Under the pieces are notes generated by a model. That model ran no database searches. It was not told the origin of the DNA and saw nothing but the letters and a program-made list of their open reading frames with translations. A program made the translations under genes and the position numbers. Positions 8,643 through 17,635 of a stretch of 64,000 nucleotides of DNA are shown piece by piece (position 1 is the stretch's first letter; each line of letters begins with the position of its first letter). The stretch is from Hydrogenovibrio crunogenus (GTDB lineage: Bacteria; Pseudomonadota; Gammaproteobacteria; Thiomicrospirales; Thiomicrospiraceae): assembly GCF_004786015.1 (NCBI RefSeq), contig NZ_CP032096.1:682001-746000 (forward strand). Direction: 5' to 3'.

Positions 8643-9949
8643 GAATTACAGTTTTTGGATGTGAGTTAAGTGGACTTGTCACGGCAGGCTCTTTGGCGCA
8701 CACAGGTAACGAGGTTTTAGCCATTCCAGTCGGAAAGGCGAAAGCGGAAGAATTGAAACAGGGGCTCTTGCCGAGAGATGAACCCGGTCTTGATCAATTA
8801 ATCGCAAGCCAAGTAAAAGAAGGTCGGCTGGATTTTTCTCATGATTGGTCAGAAGGGATTCAACATGGAGAAGCGTACTTTCTCAGTATGCCTTCTTGGC
8901 GAGCAGACAAAGCAGAGCTGGTCATTGATGCAATCGGACAGTCGGCTTCAAAGGATGTCTTGGTTGTAAATCAAAGCACTTTTCCTATTGGAACGGCGGA
9001 TCGTTTCGAAGCAAGCATTAAGTTAGCCTTTGCGCAAAGAGGGCTGGTTGCAAACGTTGCGGTTGCTTCAATGCCCGAGTTTATCAGTGAAGGTTCTGCT
9101 ATCAGTGATTTTTCCAAACCCTCGCGTGTTGTTTTAGGTTGTCATAATGAGGGCGCTATTGCTTTGATCAAAGACTTGATGCGGCCTTTTAATCATGTGA
9201 CGGATCAAGTCAAAATCATGTCGACTCGAGCCGCTGAATACACCAAGTATGCGGTGAATGCACTTTTAGCCACTCGAATCAGTTTGGTGAATGAACTGGC
9301 GAATAATGCCGAGCATTTTAATATTGATATTGAAGAAGTCCGTCAGGGCTTAGGCTCGGATTCAAGGATTGGGTTTAATTATTTGTTTCCAGGATGTGGT
9401 TTTGGTGGCCCGAGCTTTGCGGCCGATGTGCAGGCGTTAGTCGGCACTTTTGAGTCAAAAGGCTACGATGCAGACCTATTGAAAGCGGTATTACAAAACA
9501 ATGAAACACAAAAAGAAGTGATGTTTAGAAAAGCTTGGCGATTCTTCAAAAATGATTTGAGAGGTTTAAAGGTTGCTGTCTGGGGGTTGTCATTTAAACC
9601 GAATACCGCAACAGTGGATAATGCACCGAGTGTTAAAACGATTGAAGCGCTCGTGGCACAAGGAGCTGAAGTGGTGGCTTATGACCCAAAAGCCAATAGC
9701 GCTTTTAAAGATTACTGGGGTGACCAATCAGGTGTGACTTTAGTAACAGAAATGTACGACGCACTAGAGCAAGCAGATGCATTAATGGTGTTAACTGAAT
9801 GGCGGCGTTTTTGGAGTCCGGATTATGTCAGGATGTTTGAATTGATGAAGCGGCCTATCATTTTCGATGGTCGCAATATTTATGAACATGAAGTCCTAGT
9901 CGATCATGGCTTTAGACACTTTGGTGTTGGGCGAGGTGAAGTCGTTTAA
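8639..9949 (+). CDS. UDP-glucose/GDP-mannose dehydrogenase family protein, atypical active site
   Basis: 436 residues with the three-domain layout of UDP-glucose 6-dehydrogenase, translationally coupled to pgi (ATGA). Several conserved residues remain: QSTFPIGT, MPEFISEGSAISDF, AEYTKYAVNALLATRISLVNE and the C-terminal WGLSFKPNTATVDNAPS. Key residues are changed. The nucleotide loop reads GCELSG at 7-12 instead of GxGYVG. The acidic NAD-ribose ligand region VDVD is replaced by IPVG at 29-32. The catalytic GGSCFPKD is GGPSFAAD at 256-263, so the nucleophilic Cys is Ser259 and the conserved Lys is Ala262. It is therefore either an enzyme with changed chemistry or a pseudoenzyme. Family assignment is firm; canonical UDP-glucose oxidation is doubtful. 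Confidence 0.85.
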   Translation: MRITVFGCELSGLVTAGSLAHTGNEVLAIPVGKAKAEELKQGLLPRDEPGLDQLIASQVKEGRLDFSHDWSEGIQHGEAYFLSMPSWRADKAELVIDAIGQSASKDVLVVNQSTFPIGTADRFEASIKLAFAQRGLVANVAVASMPEFISEGSAISDFSKPSRVVLGCHNEGAIALIKDLMRPFNHVTDQVKIMSTRAAEYTKYAVNALLATRISLVNELANNAEHFNIDIEEVRQGLGSDSRIGFNYLFPGCGFGGPSFAADVQALVGTFESKGYDADLLKAVLQNNETQKEVMFRKAWRFFKNDLRGLKVAVWGLSFKPNTATVDNAPSVKTIEALVAQGAEVVAYDPKANSAFKDYWGDQSGVTLVTEMYDALEQADALMVLTEWRRFWSPDYVRMFELMKRPIIFDGRNIYEHEVLVDHGFRHFGVGRGEVV

Positions 9950-9965
9950 GGCTAATTTTTCTGAT

Positions 9966-9989
9966 AAAAGCCCGTTTGGGCTTTTTTGT
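9966..9989 (+). terminator. Terminator after the pgi/ugd-like pair
   Basis: AAAAGCCC, loop GTTT, GGGCTTTTTT: a compact stem with a T tract 17 bases past the stop codon. Confidence 0.85.
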
Positions 9990-10062
9990 TTTTTAAGGTC
10001 TTTAACTGTTGTTTGTCTGGCAGATTGTTTATAAAATGAATCTTTACTTCTAATTAATATAA

Positions 10063-10887
10063 ATGAGTGATATGAAACCATTTGAAAAAGGCATTTACCT
10101 CCTTCCCAACTTAATGACAACGCTTGCTTTGTTTGCTGGATTCTACGCCGTAATTGCGGGGATGAACGGCCAGTTCGAGTTAGGCGCCATTGCTATTTTT
10201 GTCGCGATGATCTTTGACGGCTTGGATGGACGAGTTGCGCGCATGACAAATTCTTGTAGTGCTTTTGGCGCAGAATATGACAGTCTGGCAGATATGGTTT
10301 CTTTTGGATTGGCACCGGCGTTATTGGTTTATCAATGGGCTTTGCACGACTTTGGTAAGCTAGGGTGGTTGGTTGCGTTTATTTTTACTGTTGGGGCTGC
10401 ATTGCGTTTGGCTCGGTTCAATACTCAAGTCGGGATTGCCGATAAACGTTATTTTCAAGGGCTACCGAGTCCTGCGGCGGCGGCACTGTTGGCCGGGTTC
10501 GTGTGGATGATTGAAACCAACAATATTCATACTGGATTGGAATCCTTAATGGTGTTGGTTTTGACAGTCGTTTCAGGGTTGATGATGGTTAGTAATATTC
10601 GATTCAGTTCTTTCAAGGAGTTGAATTTAAAGGATAAGGTTCCATTTGTTACTTTGTTAATCGTGGTCTTAGTGTTTGTGGTTATCACGATTAAACCGGC
10701 TATGATTTTATTTGTCGTCTTTTTCGGCTATTTATTATCCGGTCCTATTGTGACACTTAGGGTGATACAACAAAAACGTGCTATGCGTCGGCAAGCAAAA
10801 AAAGAGACAAAATCAGCCGAACCAACCTCAGATAAAACTACTAGCACTGAGACTGAAGCCTCTAATTACGCAGAAAATAAAGAGTAG
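10063..10887 (+). CDS. pssA: CDP-diacylglycerol-serine O-phosphatidyltransferase
   Basis: Inner-membrane enzyme making phosphatidylserine, the precursor of phosphatidylethanolamine. 274 residues. The CDP-alcohol phosphotransferase motif is complete: D55 G56, A59 R60, G69, D73 and D77 in [19 protein letters not shown] followed by SLAD. Several hydrophobic segments follow (about 85-105, 135-150, 165-235), then a hydrophilic Lys/Glu/Thr-rich tail. This is the integral-membrane type, not the peripheral PLD-type PssA of E. coli. It lies 5 bp upstream of leuA and so shares a transcript. Confidence 0.93.
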   Translation: MSDMKPFEKGIYLLPNLMTTLALFAGFYAVIAGMNGQFELGAIAIFVAMIFDGLDGRVARMTNSCSAFGAEYDSLADMVSFGLAPALLVYQWALHDFGKLGWLVAFIFTVGAALRLARFNTQVGIADKRYFQGLPSPAAAALLAGFVWMIETNNIHTGLESLMVLVLTVVSGLMMVSNIRFSSFKELNLKDKVPFVTLLIVVLVFVVITIKPAMILFVVFFGYLLSGPIVTLRVIQQKRAMRRQAKKETKSAEPTSDKTTSTETEASNYAENKE

Positions 10888-10892
10888 AACTT

Positions 10893-12437
10893 ATGAAAGA
10901 AGAATTGGTTATATTTGATACGACGCTAAGGGATGGAGAGCAAAGTCCTGGCGCTTCGATGACCAAGGAAGAAAAAATTCGCATAGCCAAACAACTTGAA
11001 AAATTGCGTGTTAATGTGATTGAGGCAGGCTTCCCCGCTGCAAGTCAGGGAGATTTTGAGTCGGTTCAAGCGGTGGCTTCTGCGATTAAAGACTCTACAG
11101 TCTGTGGCTTGGCACGAGCCGTTGAAAATGACATTGTGAGAGCGGGGGAAGCTATTAAGCCAGCTAATTCAGGGCGTATCCATACTTTTATTGCAACGTC
11201 TCCGATTCACATGGAGAAAAAATTAAAAATGTCACCCGATGAGGTGGTGGAACGCGCTGTTTGGGCTGTAAAACGTGCACGTGATTTTACCGATAATGTT
11301 GAATTCTCTCCCGAAGATGCGGGGCGCTCCGATTTAGATTTCTTATGTCGAGTGATTGAGGCGGCGATTGACGCGGGCGCGACCACCATCAATATTCCGG
11401 ATACCGTTGGGTATAATGTTCCGGAGCAGTTTGGTGAATTGTTTCATCAATTATTAAATCGAATTCCAAACGCAGATAAAGCCATTTTTTCAGCTCACTG
11501 TCATAACGATTTAGGACTTGCTGTGGCAAATTCATTGGCAGCCGTTAAATCAGGCGCTAGACAGGTTGAGTGTACTATTAATGGATTGGGTGAGCGAGCT
11601 GGAAATACTGCGCTTGAAGAGGTGGTAATGGCCGTGAGAACCAGGCAAGACTGGTTTGATGTCGATACGCGTATTCATACCCCTGAAATTTTAGCCGCAT
11701 CACGTTTAGTAGCGGGGATCACCGGGTTTGCAGTTCAGCCGAATAAAGCGATTGTTGGAACCAATGCTTTTTCACATGAATCAGGTATTCACCAAGATGG
11801 TGTTTTAAAACATCGTGAAACCTATGAAATTATGCGAGCGGAAGACGTGGGTTGGAGTACCAATAAAATGGTGCTCGGGAAGCATTCTGGACGCAGCGCT
11901 TTTCGTTCGCGTTTAAAAGAACTGGGAATCGAATTTGAAACGGAACAAGAACTAAGTGATGCGTTTATCGGCTTTAAAGAACTGGCCGATCGTAAACATG
12001 AGATTTATGATGAAGATATTCAGGCCTTGGTGACGGATAATAATACCCGACGAGTAGAGAATGAAACATTTCGTTTGGTGGCGCTGAAAGTAGGAACCCA
12101 AACTGGGGATGCTCCGACAGCTGAAATTACACTCTGGATTGACGGAGAAGAAAAAACCGCTTCTTCAGAAGGGGGCGGTGTCGTGGATGCCACTTTCAAA
12201 GCGATTGAAAAGTTAGTCAGTTCTGGAGCAACTCTGGAATTGTATTCGGTCAGTAATGTGACGAATGGCACCGATTCTTTGGGTGAAACAACCGTTCGAA
12301 TGGAGAAAGCAGGGCGTATTGTGAATGGTCAAGGGGCGGATACTGATATTGTGACAGCGTCAGCCAAGGCTTATATTAATGCGCTAAACAAATTGCTTGA
12401 TATGGGCAGTAAAGAGCATCCGCAGGCGCCCGTATAA
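10893..12437 (+). CDS. leuA: 2-isopropylmalate synthase
   Basis: Condenses acetyl-CoA with 2-oxoisovalerate, the first committed step of leucine synthesis. 514 residues. Signatures: [17 protein letters not shown] at the N terminus, the metal-binding [13 protein letters not shown] segment, [18 protein letters not shown], the [13 protein letters not shown] motif, and a C-terminal LeuA dimer regulatory domain for leucine feedback. The pssA-leuA pairing is common in gammaproteobacteria. leuBCD are not in this window. Confidence 0.97.
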   Translation: MKEELVIFDTTLRDGEQSPGASMTKEEKIRIAKQLEKLRVNVIEAGFPAASQGDFESVQAVASAIKDSTVCGLARAVENDIVRAGEAIKPANSGRIHTFIATSPIHMEKKLKMSPDEVVERAVWAVKRARDFTDNVEFSPEDAGRSDLDFLCRVIEAAIDAGATTINIPDTVGYNVPEQFGELFHQLLNRIPNADKAIFSAHCHNDLGLAVANSLAAVKSGARQVECTINGLGERAGNTALEEVVMAVRTRQDWFDVDTRIHTPEILAASRLVAGITGFAVQPNKAIVGTNAFSHESGIHQDGVLKHRETYEIMRAEDVGWSTNKMVLGKHSGRSAFRSRLKELGIEFETEQELSDAFIGFKELADRKHEIYDEDIQALVTDNNTRRVENETFRLVALKVGTQTGDAPTAEITLWIDGEEKTASSEGGGVVDATFKAIEKLVSSGATLELYSVSNVTNGTDSLGETTVRMEKAGRIVNGQGADTDIVTASAKAYINALNKLLDMGSKEHPQAPV

Positions 12438-12473
12438 CATGATTATTTCATTTTATCGTGTGAGTAACGTGTA

Positions 12474-13040
12474 ATGGGCAGTCCTGTGATTCCTGCACAT
12501 TTACTGAATACGCTGGGGCTACCGATATGGCAGAGCAGGTCTGGTCAATTTTTAACTTCTCAAAAAGTGAAAGAATCGCTCTCCCCAAGTTACGCTGTTT
12601 CGGATGAGGAGCCGCAAATTGACACAACTCAAGTGGAAGAGAGGGTAACTGCTGTTGATTATGCTGCTTCATTGGTAGAAGAAGAGCTTCAAAGAGTGTT
12701 TGTTTTTTTAGGCGCAGGGTTAAGCACCATTTGGCAAAATGAAGATTGTTCAGAATGGCAGCTGTTCTTAAATATCTTATCGGTGTTTCATTTGTCTGAA
12801 GATCAGGTTCGTTTTTTTGATACCAGTCAGTTGGTGACAGAAGAAGCGATTTTTGCAACGCTGGATGAGATTATTGAGTTAGGTGTTGAGCAGGTGTTTG
12901 CCTTTGATGAAACGGGCCCTTTGCTGCAAGAATTGAGTGAGGGGGCGCAGATTGTTGTGATGCCTTCATTTGAAGACTTGTTAAACTCACCTCGAGCAAA
13001 ACGGGACTTTTATCATCTGATGATGGTTCAGCTCACTTGA
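12474..13040 (+). CDS. holD: HolD-like DNA polymerase III psi subunit (diverged)
   Basis: A 188-residue protein placed immediately before rimI, exactly where E. coli has holD. Two stretches recall HolD from memory: LLNTLGLPIWQSR near the N terminus (compare QLGITQWSLRR) and PSFEDLLNSPRAKRDFY at the C terminus (compare PALTDLRANPTARAALW). Psi links the clamp loader to SSB through chi. It is about 50 residues longer than E. coli HolD, with an insert around residues 30-70. No strong ribosome-binding site precedes the ATG at 12474. A near-copy of the dispersed repeat lies at 12535. HolD is poorly conserved, so the call rests mainly on synteny. Confidence 0.62.
   Translation: MGSPVIPAHLLNTLGLPIWQSRSGQFLTSQKVKESLSPSYAVSDEEPQIDTTQVEERVTAVDYAASLVEEELQRVFVFLGAGLSTIWQNEDCSEWQLFLNILSVFHLSEDQVRFFDTSQLVTEEAIFATLDEIIELGVEQVFAFDETGPLLQELSEGAQIVVMPSFEDLLNSPRAKRDFYHLMMVQLT
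12535..12553 (+). repeat. Near-copy of the dispersed CCAGGCCTGG repeat (in holD-like)
   Basis: GCAGGTCTGGTCAATTTTT; core 8/10, with the TCA and T-rich tail. Read as SRSGQF. Confidence 0.5.
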
Positions 13041-13047
13041 ACGGCAG

Positions 13048-13530
13048 TTGAGCGTGTTTAGTTATTTTCGCACGATGACTTCATCAGACTTAAGTTGGGT
13101 CTTAAGTGTTGAGCAGCAATCCTACGATTACCCTTGGAGTGAGCAAGGGTTTGAAAAAGCATTGGATGATGGGCTGGCGTATTTATTATGTGACCTTGAT
13201 CATCGTCCTTTAGGGTACGCTTGTTTTTTAACGGTCTTGGATGAGGCGCACCTTTTAAACTTTTGTGTCGCACCTAAATATGCCCGACAAGGGATTGGGT
13301 ATGCCGCAATGCTTGCACTTATTGAGTATTTTAAATCGGCAGATTATCACATCATGTTGCTGGAAGTTCGTGAGTCGAATTCGGCGGTGAACCTGTATAA
13401 AAAGTTAGGGTTTGAAGAAAATGGAATTCGTCCTAACTATTATAAGACTCTGGTCTACCAAGAAGGTGAGTTAGTTCAGGGTAGAGAAGATGCGATTTTG
13501 ATGTCGTTAAATTTGATGGATCAAGAATAA
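13048..13530 (+). CDS. rimI: Ribosomal-protein-alanine N-acetyltransferase (GNAT)
   Basis: Acetylates the N-terminal Ala of ribosomal protein S18 in E. coli. The product has the GNAT fold: VEQQSYDYPWSEQGF (typical RimI start), LLNFCVAPKYARQGIGYAAM (acetyl-CoA loop RQGIGYA), LLEVRESNSAVNLYKKLGFEENGIRPNYY and GREDAILMSL. The start is uncertain: TTG at 13048, GTG at 13054 or ATG at 13075 are all in frame. The holD-rimI order is conserved. It is followed by a terminator built on the dispersed palindrome. Confidence 0.9.
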   Translation: MSVFSYFRTMTSSDLSWVLSVEQQSYDYPWSEQGFEKALDDGLAYLLCDLDHRPLGYACFLTVLDEAHLLNFCVAPKYARQGIGYAAMLALIEYFKSADYHIMLLEVRESNSAVNLYKKLGFEENGIRPNYYKTLVYQEGELVQGREDAILMSLNLMDQE

Positions 13531-13557
13531 AAAACCACCAGGCCTGGTGGTTTTTGG
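13529..13557. terminator. Bidirectional terminator formed around the CCAGGCCTGG repeat
   Basis: AAAAAACCACCAGG paired with CCTGGTGGTTTTT is a perfect palindrome with A and T tracts, so it can terminate both rimI (plus) and suhB (minus). Its core, 13538-13547, is an exact copy of the dispersed 10-mer. Confidence 0.8.
13538..13547. repeat. Exact CCAGGCCTGG repeat, in terminator
   Basis: Exact core with symmetric flanks ACCA/TGGT extending into A and T tracts. Confidence 0.8.
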
Positions 13558-13572
13558 TTAGAGTAAAAAGGA

Positions 13573-14373
13573 CTATCGACGGTATTCTTCTGGGATGGTC
13601 TGCCCAATAATTTTAGCCATTTCCTTTAACATTTTCCCGTTTGCAGCAATTAGATTGCCGGATTCAAGAAAGTTATTGCCACCTTTAAAATCAGTGACCA
13701 ATCCGCCTGCTTCCATAACGATTAATGCGCCAGCTGCAATATCCCATGGTTTGAGTTTAAGTTCCCAGTAACCATCGACACGACCGCAGGCAACATAGGC
13801 TAAGTCTAAAGCTGCCGACCCTGCGCGACGGATACCAGCTGTGCTCAGCATAAATTGTTTTAAGCTTTCTAGGTAGGCATCAACATAGTCAAAGTCGTAA
13901 TAAGGAATGCCGGTTGCCATTAGAGCATTTTGCAGCGTTTTTTGTTCACTGACACGAATACGATAATTATTTAAACGTGCGCCTTCACCGCGTGAAGCAG
14001 AGAATAACTCATCTTTTAGAGGATCATAAACTACCCCATGCGTTAAACGCCCTTTCTCGGTCACTGCAATCGACACAGCAAATTGTGGAAACTGGTGCAG
14101 GAAATTGGTTGTACCATCTAATGGGTCGATAATCCATTCAAAGTCAGAATCGGTTTTATGGTGCCCACTTTCTTCTGCTTTTATGCTGTGTTCAGGGTAA
14201 TATTTACGTATGGTATCGATAATGATTTGTTCAGCATGCTTGTCAACTTCACTGACATAGTCGTTGCGCCCTTTTTCTTCAATACTGATACGATCAATGT
14301 TATTAAGCTGGTTTGCAATGAATTCACCGGCTTCTTTAGCTGCGATGGTGGCAATATTTAAAATAGGATGCAT
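13573..14373 (-). CDS. suhB: Inositol-1-monophosphatase family protein SuhB
   Basis: 266-residue Mg-dependent phosphatase; in E. coli SuhB also takes part in rRNA transcription antitermination. Motifs: EESG metal ligand around residue 72, WIIDPLDGTTNFLHQFPQF with the DPLDGT metal site, and KPWDIAAGALIVMEAGG near the C terminus. Length is typical. It is divergent from trmJ, with 64 bp between starts, and convergent with rimI, sharing the terminator at 13529. Confidence 0.94.
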   Translation of the reverse strand: MHPILNIATIAAKEAGEFIANQLNNIDRISIEEKGRNDYVSEVDKHAEQIIIDTIRKYYPEHSIKAEESGHHKTDSDFEWIIDPLDGTTNFLHQFPQFAVSIAVTEKGRLTHGVVYDPLKDELFSASRGEGARLNNYRIRVSEQKTLQNALMATGIPYYDFDYVDAYLESLKQFMLSTAGIRRAGSAALDLAYVACGRVDGYWELKLKPWDIAAGALIVMEAGGLVTDFKGGNNFLESGNLIAANGKMLKEMAKIIGQTIPEEYRR

Positions 14374-14437
14374 AAGTTTGATTCCAGTTGTTAGAATAAT
14401 CGGTTATTCGAATATAGCGAATTATAGCGGAAAATAG

Positions 14438-15244
14438 ATGATAGAAGATTACAGAACGCACTCAAATTTAGCAAAGATTAAAATTGTCATGGTAGAAACC
14501 TCTCATCCAGGCAATATTGGCGCCGTTGCACGGGCAATGAAAAATATGGGGTTGAGTCAACTAGTCTTAGTCAATCCTAAAGATTTTCCGAGTCAAGTTG
14601 CCTCGGCACGAGCATCGGGTGCGGCAGACGTTTTAAATGATGCCGCAGTTGTTGATACGTTAGAGCAAGCGATTGCTGATTGTAAATTGGTTGTTGGTGC
14701 CAGTGCAAGGCTCAGAAAAGTTTCGTGGCCGCAATTAGATGTACGGCAAACGGCTGAATTGGCCATGGAAACTGTTGGGCAGGATGACGAAGATAATCAA
14801 GTCGCTATTTTATTCGGACGAGAAGATTCGGGGTTAAGTAATGCTGAGCTGGATAAATGTCATTATTTGGCACATATTCCAACGAACCCGACTTACAGCT
14901 CACTTAATATTGCCGCAGCGGTCCAAGTTTTTGTTTATGAGTTATTGATGGCAACAGATATCAAAAGCGTTCATGAAGCTGAAGGGTATCGCCATAAGTT
15001 AGCCAGTTCTGATCAGCTGGAAGGGTTTTACGATCATTTATATCAGGCTTTACAGGATATTGAATTTTTAGACCCAACAAAAAATGCGCGTTTTATGCGC
15101 AGAATGAGACGTCTGTTTAATCGGAGTCAGTTGGATGTGAAAGAAATTGATATTTTACGGGGTGTTTTGACGGCGGCACAAAGACAAACAAAACAACTGG
15201 ACACTTATCGACAACAAGCGCCATTATCAAAAGAAGAGTCTTGA
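14438..15244 (+). CDS. trmJ: tRNA (cytidine/uridine-32-2'-O)-methyltransferase
   Basis: SPOUT-class enzyme that methylates the ribose at position 32 of the tRNA anticodon loop. 268 residues: VETSHPGNIGAVARAMKNMG near the N terminus, VILFGREDSGLSN-type motif (AILFGREDSGLSNAEL) and the knot-forming IPTNPTYSSLNIAAAVQVFVYE, then a helical C-terminal extension typical of TrmJ. It precedes cysE and iscR, the usual gammaproteobacterial order. No clear ribosome-binding site precedes the ATG. Confidence 0.95.
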   Translation: MIEDYRTHSNLAKIKIVMVETSHPGNIGAVARAMKNMGLSQLVLVNPKDFPSQVASARASGAADVLNDAAVVDTLEQAIADCKLVVGASARLRKVSWPQLDVRQTAELAMETVGQDDEDNQVAILFGREDSGLSNAELDKCHYLAHIPTNPTYSSLNIAAAVQVFVYELLMATDIKSVHEAEGYRHKLASSDQLEGFYDHLYQALQDIEFLDPTKNARFMRRMRRLFNRSQLDVKEIDILRGVLTAAQRQTKQLDTYRQQAPLSKEES

Positions 15245-15282
15245 GTGGTGTTGACTGTTAAGGTATTTTTTAAGGGGAAAGC

Positions 15283-16065
15283 ATGTTTAAAAGAATAAAA
15301 GAAGACATTCATTCTGTCTTTGATCGTGACCCAGCTGCGAGAAATAGTTTTGAAGTGCTCACAACCTATCCTGGTGTGCATGCCATACTTTGGTATCGGC
15401 TGTCGCATTGGTTATGGGGAAAAGGGTTAAAGTGGTTCGCCCGTTTTATTTCAGGGTTGGCACGTTGGTTTACTGGGATTGAAATTCATCCAGCTGCAAA
15501 AATCGGTCATCGTTTTTTTATTGACCATGGTATGGGTGTTGTCATTGGGGAAACGGCGGAAATTGGAGATGATTGTACGCTGTATCATGGTGTGACCCTT
15601 GGTGGAACCAGTTGGAATGAAGGTAAGCGACATCCTACATTAGGGGATCGAGTCGTTGTTGGGGCTGGTGCAAAAGTGTTAGGGCCGATTGAGATTGGTG
15701 ATGATGCTCGAATAGGCTCGAATGCAGTGGTCATTAAATCGGTTCCCAATAATAGAACTGTGGTTGGGATTCCAGGGAGGATTGTGGAAACCAATTTAAC
15801 TGAACAAGAAAAAAGACGTCAGAAAATGGCTCAGAAAATTGGCTTTGATGCGTATGGTGTCGGGCAGAATGTAGAAGACCCTGTTGAAAAAGCCATTTAT
15901 AGCTTGTTGGATCATGTGCAAAGTCAGGATGAACAGCTAGAAAAGTTGAATGAGCAAATTAAAAAGCTTGGTGGGGCAGATACGCATATGGATTTACCCA
16001 GCCTGGAAGATGCTGTTTTGGAGCCAGACGACCCAGAGCAAAGGGCTCACTTTAAAGCGGAATAG
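15283..16065 (+). CDS. cysE: Serine O-acetyltransferase
   Basis: Acetylates serine to O-acetylserine for cysteine synthesis. 260 residues: N-terminal helical region ([32 protein letters not shown]), then left-handed beta-helix hexapeptide repeats including [20 protein letters not shown] and [22 protein letters not shown] with the catalytic His/Asp region. The C-terminal coiled tail is acidic and lacks the ...GI ending I would expect for a cysteine-synthase-binding CysE, so complex formation is uncertain. AAGGGGAAAGC precedes the start. It lies between trmJ and iscR. Confidence 0.94.
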   Translation: MFKRIKEDIHSVFDRDPAARNSFEVLTTYPGVHAILWYRLSHWLWGKGLKWFARFISGLARWFTGIEIHPAAKIGHRFFIDHGMGVVIGETAEIGDDCTLYHGVTLGGTSWNEGKRHPTLGDRVVVGAGAKVLGPIEIGDDARIGSNAVVIKSVPNNRTVVGIPGRIVETNLTEQEKRRQKMAQKIGFDAYGVGQNVEDPVEKAIYSLLDHVQSQDEQLEKLNEQIKKLGGADTHMDLPSLEDAVLEPDDPEQRAHFKAE

Positions 16066-16223
16066 TTTTTTAAATCATTGAGATACCTTGTTTCTGGCGC
16101 GAGAAGAAGCAAAGCAGGAAATTCTTGAGTTAAAAGGTAGGTTATTGTAGAATTGATTTACTTATTTAATTAATAGATGATTTGCCTGAGGGTGGTCAGA
16201 TATTTTCAAAAGGTTTTATTTCT

Positions 16224-16652
16224 ATGAAGCTCACCTCAAAAGGACGTTACGCCGTGACTGCGATGCTTGATATCGCTTTAAACCAGTCAAAAGGCCCGAT
16301 TACATTAGCCATGATTTCTGAAAGGCAGGATATTTCATTGTCTTATCTGGAGCAGATTTTTGCTAAATTGAAGAAATCTGGGTTGGTTTTGAGTGCGCGT
16401 GGGCCAGGTGGAGGCTACCGTTTAAGTCGTGATGCCAACGAGATTTCTGTCAGTGAAGTGATTGGCGCGGTGAATGAAGATCTGGAGCCTAGAAAGTGTC
16501 GTGGTAAATCCAATTGTCAAAATGGTGTTCAGTGCTTGTCGCACGAACTTTGGGCAGACTTGAGCGGTATGATTAATGAATTTTTGGATGGCGTAACTTT
16601 GCAGCAAATTATTGATCGACGTTCTTCTATCCAGTCTGTTCAATTTGCATGA
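16224..16652 (+). CDS. iscR: Fe-S cluster regulator IscR (Rrf2 family)
   Basis: Transcription factor that senses [2Fe-2S] status and controls Fe-S assembly genes. I place the start at 16224 (MKLTSKGRYAVTAMLDIAL), the universal IscR start, although the frame is open from 16182. A winged-helix domain is followed by the cluster motif CRGKSNCQNGVQC with three Cys spaced as in IscR, then LSHELWADL. 142 residues. Only an iscA-like gene follows; iscS, iscU, hscBA and fdx are absent. The 158-bp upstream gap probably holds its autoregulated promoter, but I could not match a full IscR site by eye. Confidence 0.94.
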   Translation: MKLTSKGRYAVTAMLDIALNQSKGPITLAMISERQDISLSYLEQIFAKLKKSGLVLSARGPGGGYRLSRDANEISVSEVIGAVNEDLEPRKCRGKSNCQNGVQCLSHELWADLSGMINEFLDGVTLQQIIDRRSSIQSVQFA

Positions 16653-16685
16653 ATTAATTAAAGAAAGAAAAGGTTTGAAGTCAGA

Positions 16686-17012
16686 ATGGCAGTAACATTA
16701 ACACAAGCAGCGGCAGATCGAGTTAACAGTATGTTAGAGAAAAGGGGCCAAGGTATTGGCTTAAGAGTTGGTACAAAGGTGAGTGGTTGTGCCGGATTTT
16801 CTTATGTTGTGGACTATGCCGATGAAATTAGGGACAACGATGAAGTGTTTGAAAGTTTTGGCGTTAAGGTTGTTGTGAATCGAAAAAGCTTGGAACAGAT
16901 TGATGGTATGGAATTGGATTACGTGAAGGAAAGTCTTTTGAATGAAGGATTTGAATTTAATAATCCTCGTGTAAAAGACAGTTGTGGCTGTGGAGAGTCC
17001 TTTACCGTTTAA
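16686..17012 (+). CDS. iscA: A-type iron-sulfur carrier protein (IscA/ErpA family)
   Basis: 108-residue HesB-like protein with the three conserved cysteines: VSGCAGFSY and the C-terminal DSCGCGESF. It delivers Fe-S clusters or iron to apoproteins. It lies 33 bp after iscR, with AAAAGGTTTGAAG upstream of the start. IscA, ErpA and SufA cannot be separated by inspection; linkage to iscR favours IscA. A good terminator follows, so iscR-iscA forms a minimal two-gene unit. Confidence 0.9.
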   Translation: MAVTLTQAAADRVNSMLEKRGQGIGLRVGTKVSGCAGFSYVVDYADEIRDNDEVFESFGVKVVVNRKSLEQIDGMELDYVKESLLNEGFEFNNPRVKDSCGCGESFTV

Positions 17013-17033
17013 GCATTTTAACCGCATGCCCGC

Positions 17034-17066
17034 AAAAAGCCCCAGGTAGTTTACCGGGGCTTTTTT
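17034..17066 (+). terminator. Terminator after iscR-iscA
   Basis: AAAAAGCCCC, inner GGTA/TACC pairing, GGGGCTTTTTT: a stable stem with a T6 tract, 22 bases after the stop codon. Confidence 0.87.
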
Positions 17067-17166
17067 GTTTAAAACGAAATTTTATTAACATAAAAAGCCT
17101 TTTTTCTGCAATGTTTTTATCAGATTGTTAAAATAACTCTCTTATACGAATATTAGGAAAGCAAAT

Positions 17167-17592
17167 ATGCTGGAAAGAACTTTTTCGATTATTAAACCGG
17201 ATGCAGTAAAGCGTAATCTGATTGGTCAGATTGTCTCTAAACTTGAGCAAAATGGATTGAAGATCATTGCGTCAAAAATGGTTTTTTTGACGGTTCAAGA
17301 AGCAAAAGGGTTCTATGCAGAACACGATGGGAAACCTTTTTTTGATACTTTAATTAAAAATATGACGGCAGGTCCCATTATTGTTCAAGTCTTAGAAGGC
17401 GATGATGCAATAGCAAAAAATCGTGAAATCATGGGGCCAACCGACCCGGAAAAGGCACCGGCAGGGTCTATTCGTAAAGAATATGCTATCTCAATGCAGC
17501 AGAATTCAGTCCATGGTTCTGACTCTCCTGAAAGTGCACAAAGAGAAATTAGCTATTTTTTCAGTGAGATTGAAGTTTTTTCAGCACCTTAA
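17167..17592 (+). CDS. ndk: Nucleoside diphosphate kinase
   Basis: Transfers the gamma-phosphate of ATP to other nucleoside diphosphates through a phosphohistidine. 141 residues, normal length. [20 protein letters not shown] at the start and the catalytic [17 protein letters not shown] segment with the active His are intact. Genes downstream follow the order rlmN-rodZ-hisS-yfgM-bamB-der. Confidence 0.97.
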   Translation: MLERTFSIIKPDAVKRNLIGQIVSKLEQNGLKIIASKMVFLTVQEAKGFYAEHDGKPFFDTLIKNMTAGPIIVQVLEGDDAIAKNREIMGPTDPEKAPAGSIRKEYAISMQQNSVHGSDSPESAQREISYFFSEIEVFSAP

Positions 17593-17635
17593 AATGAAAA
17601 TGTGCTCAATAGAATTGCGGGCAAGTAGGTATTAA

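Noticed and set aside
12448-12858. 136-codon minus-strand frame under the holD-like gene
   Set aside because: Opposite-strand shadow; the plus-strand frame has synteny and HolD-like segments, and this one has no ribosome site.
16066-16223. IscR binding site upstream of iscR
   Set aside because: No stretch matched the type 1 or type 2 IscR consensus well enough by eye.
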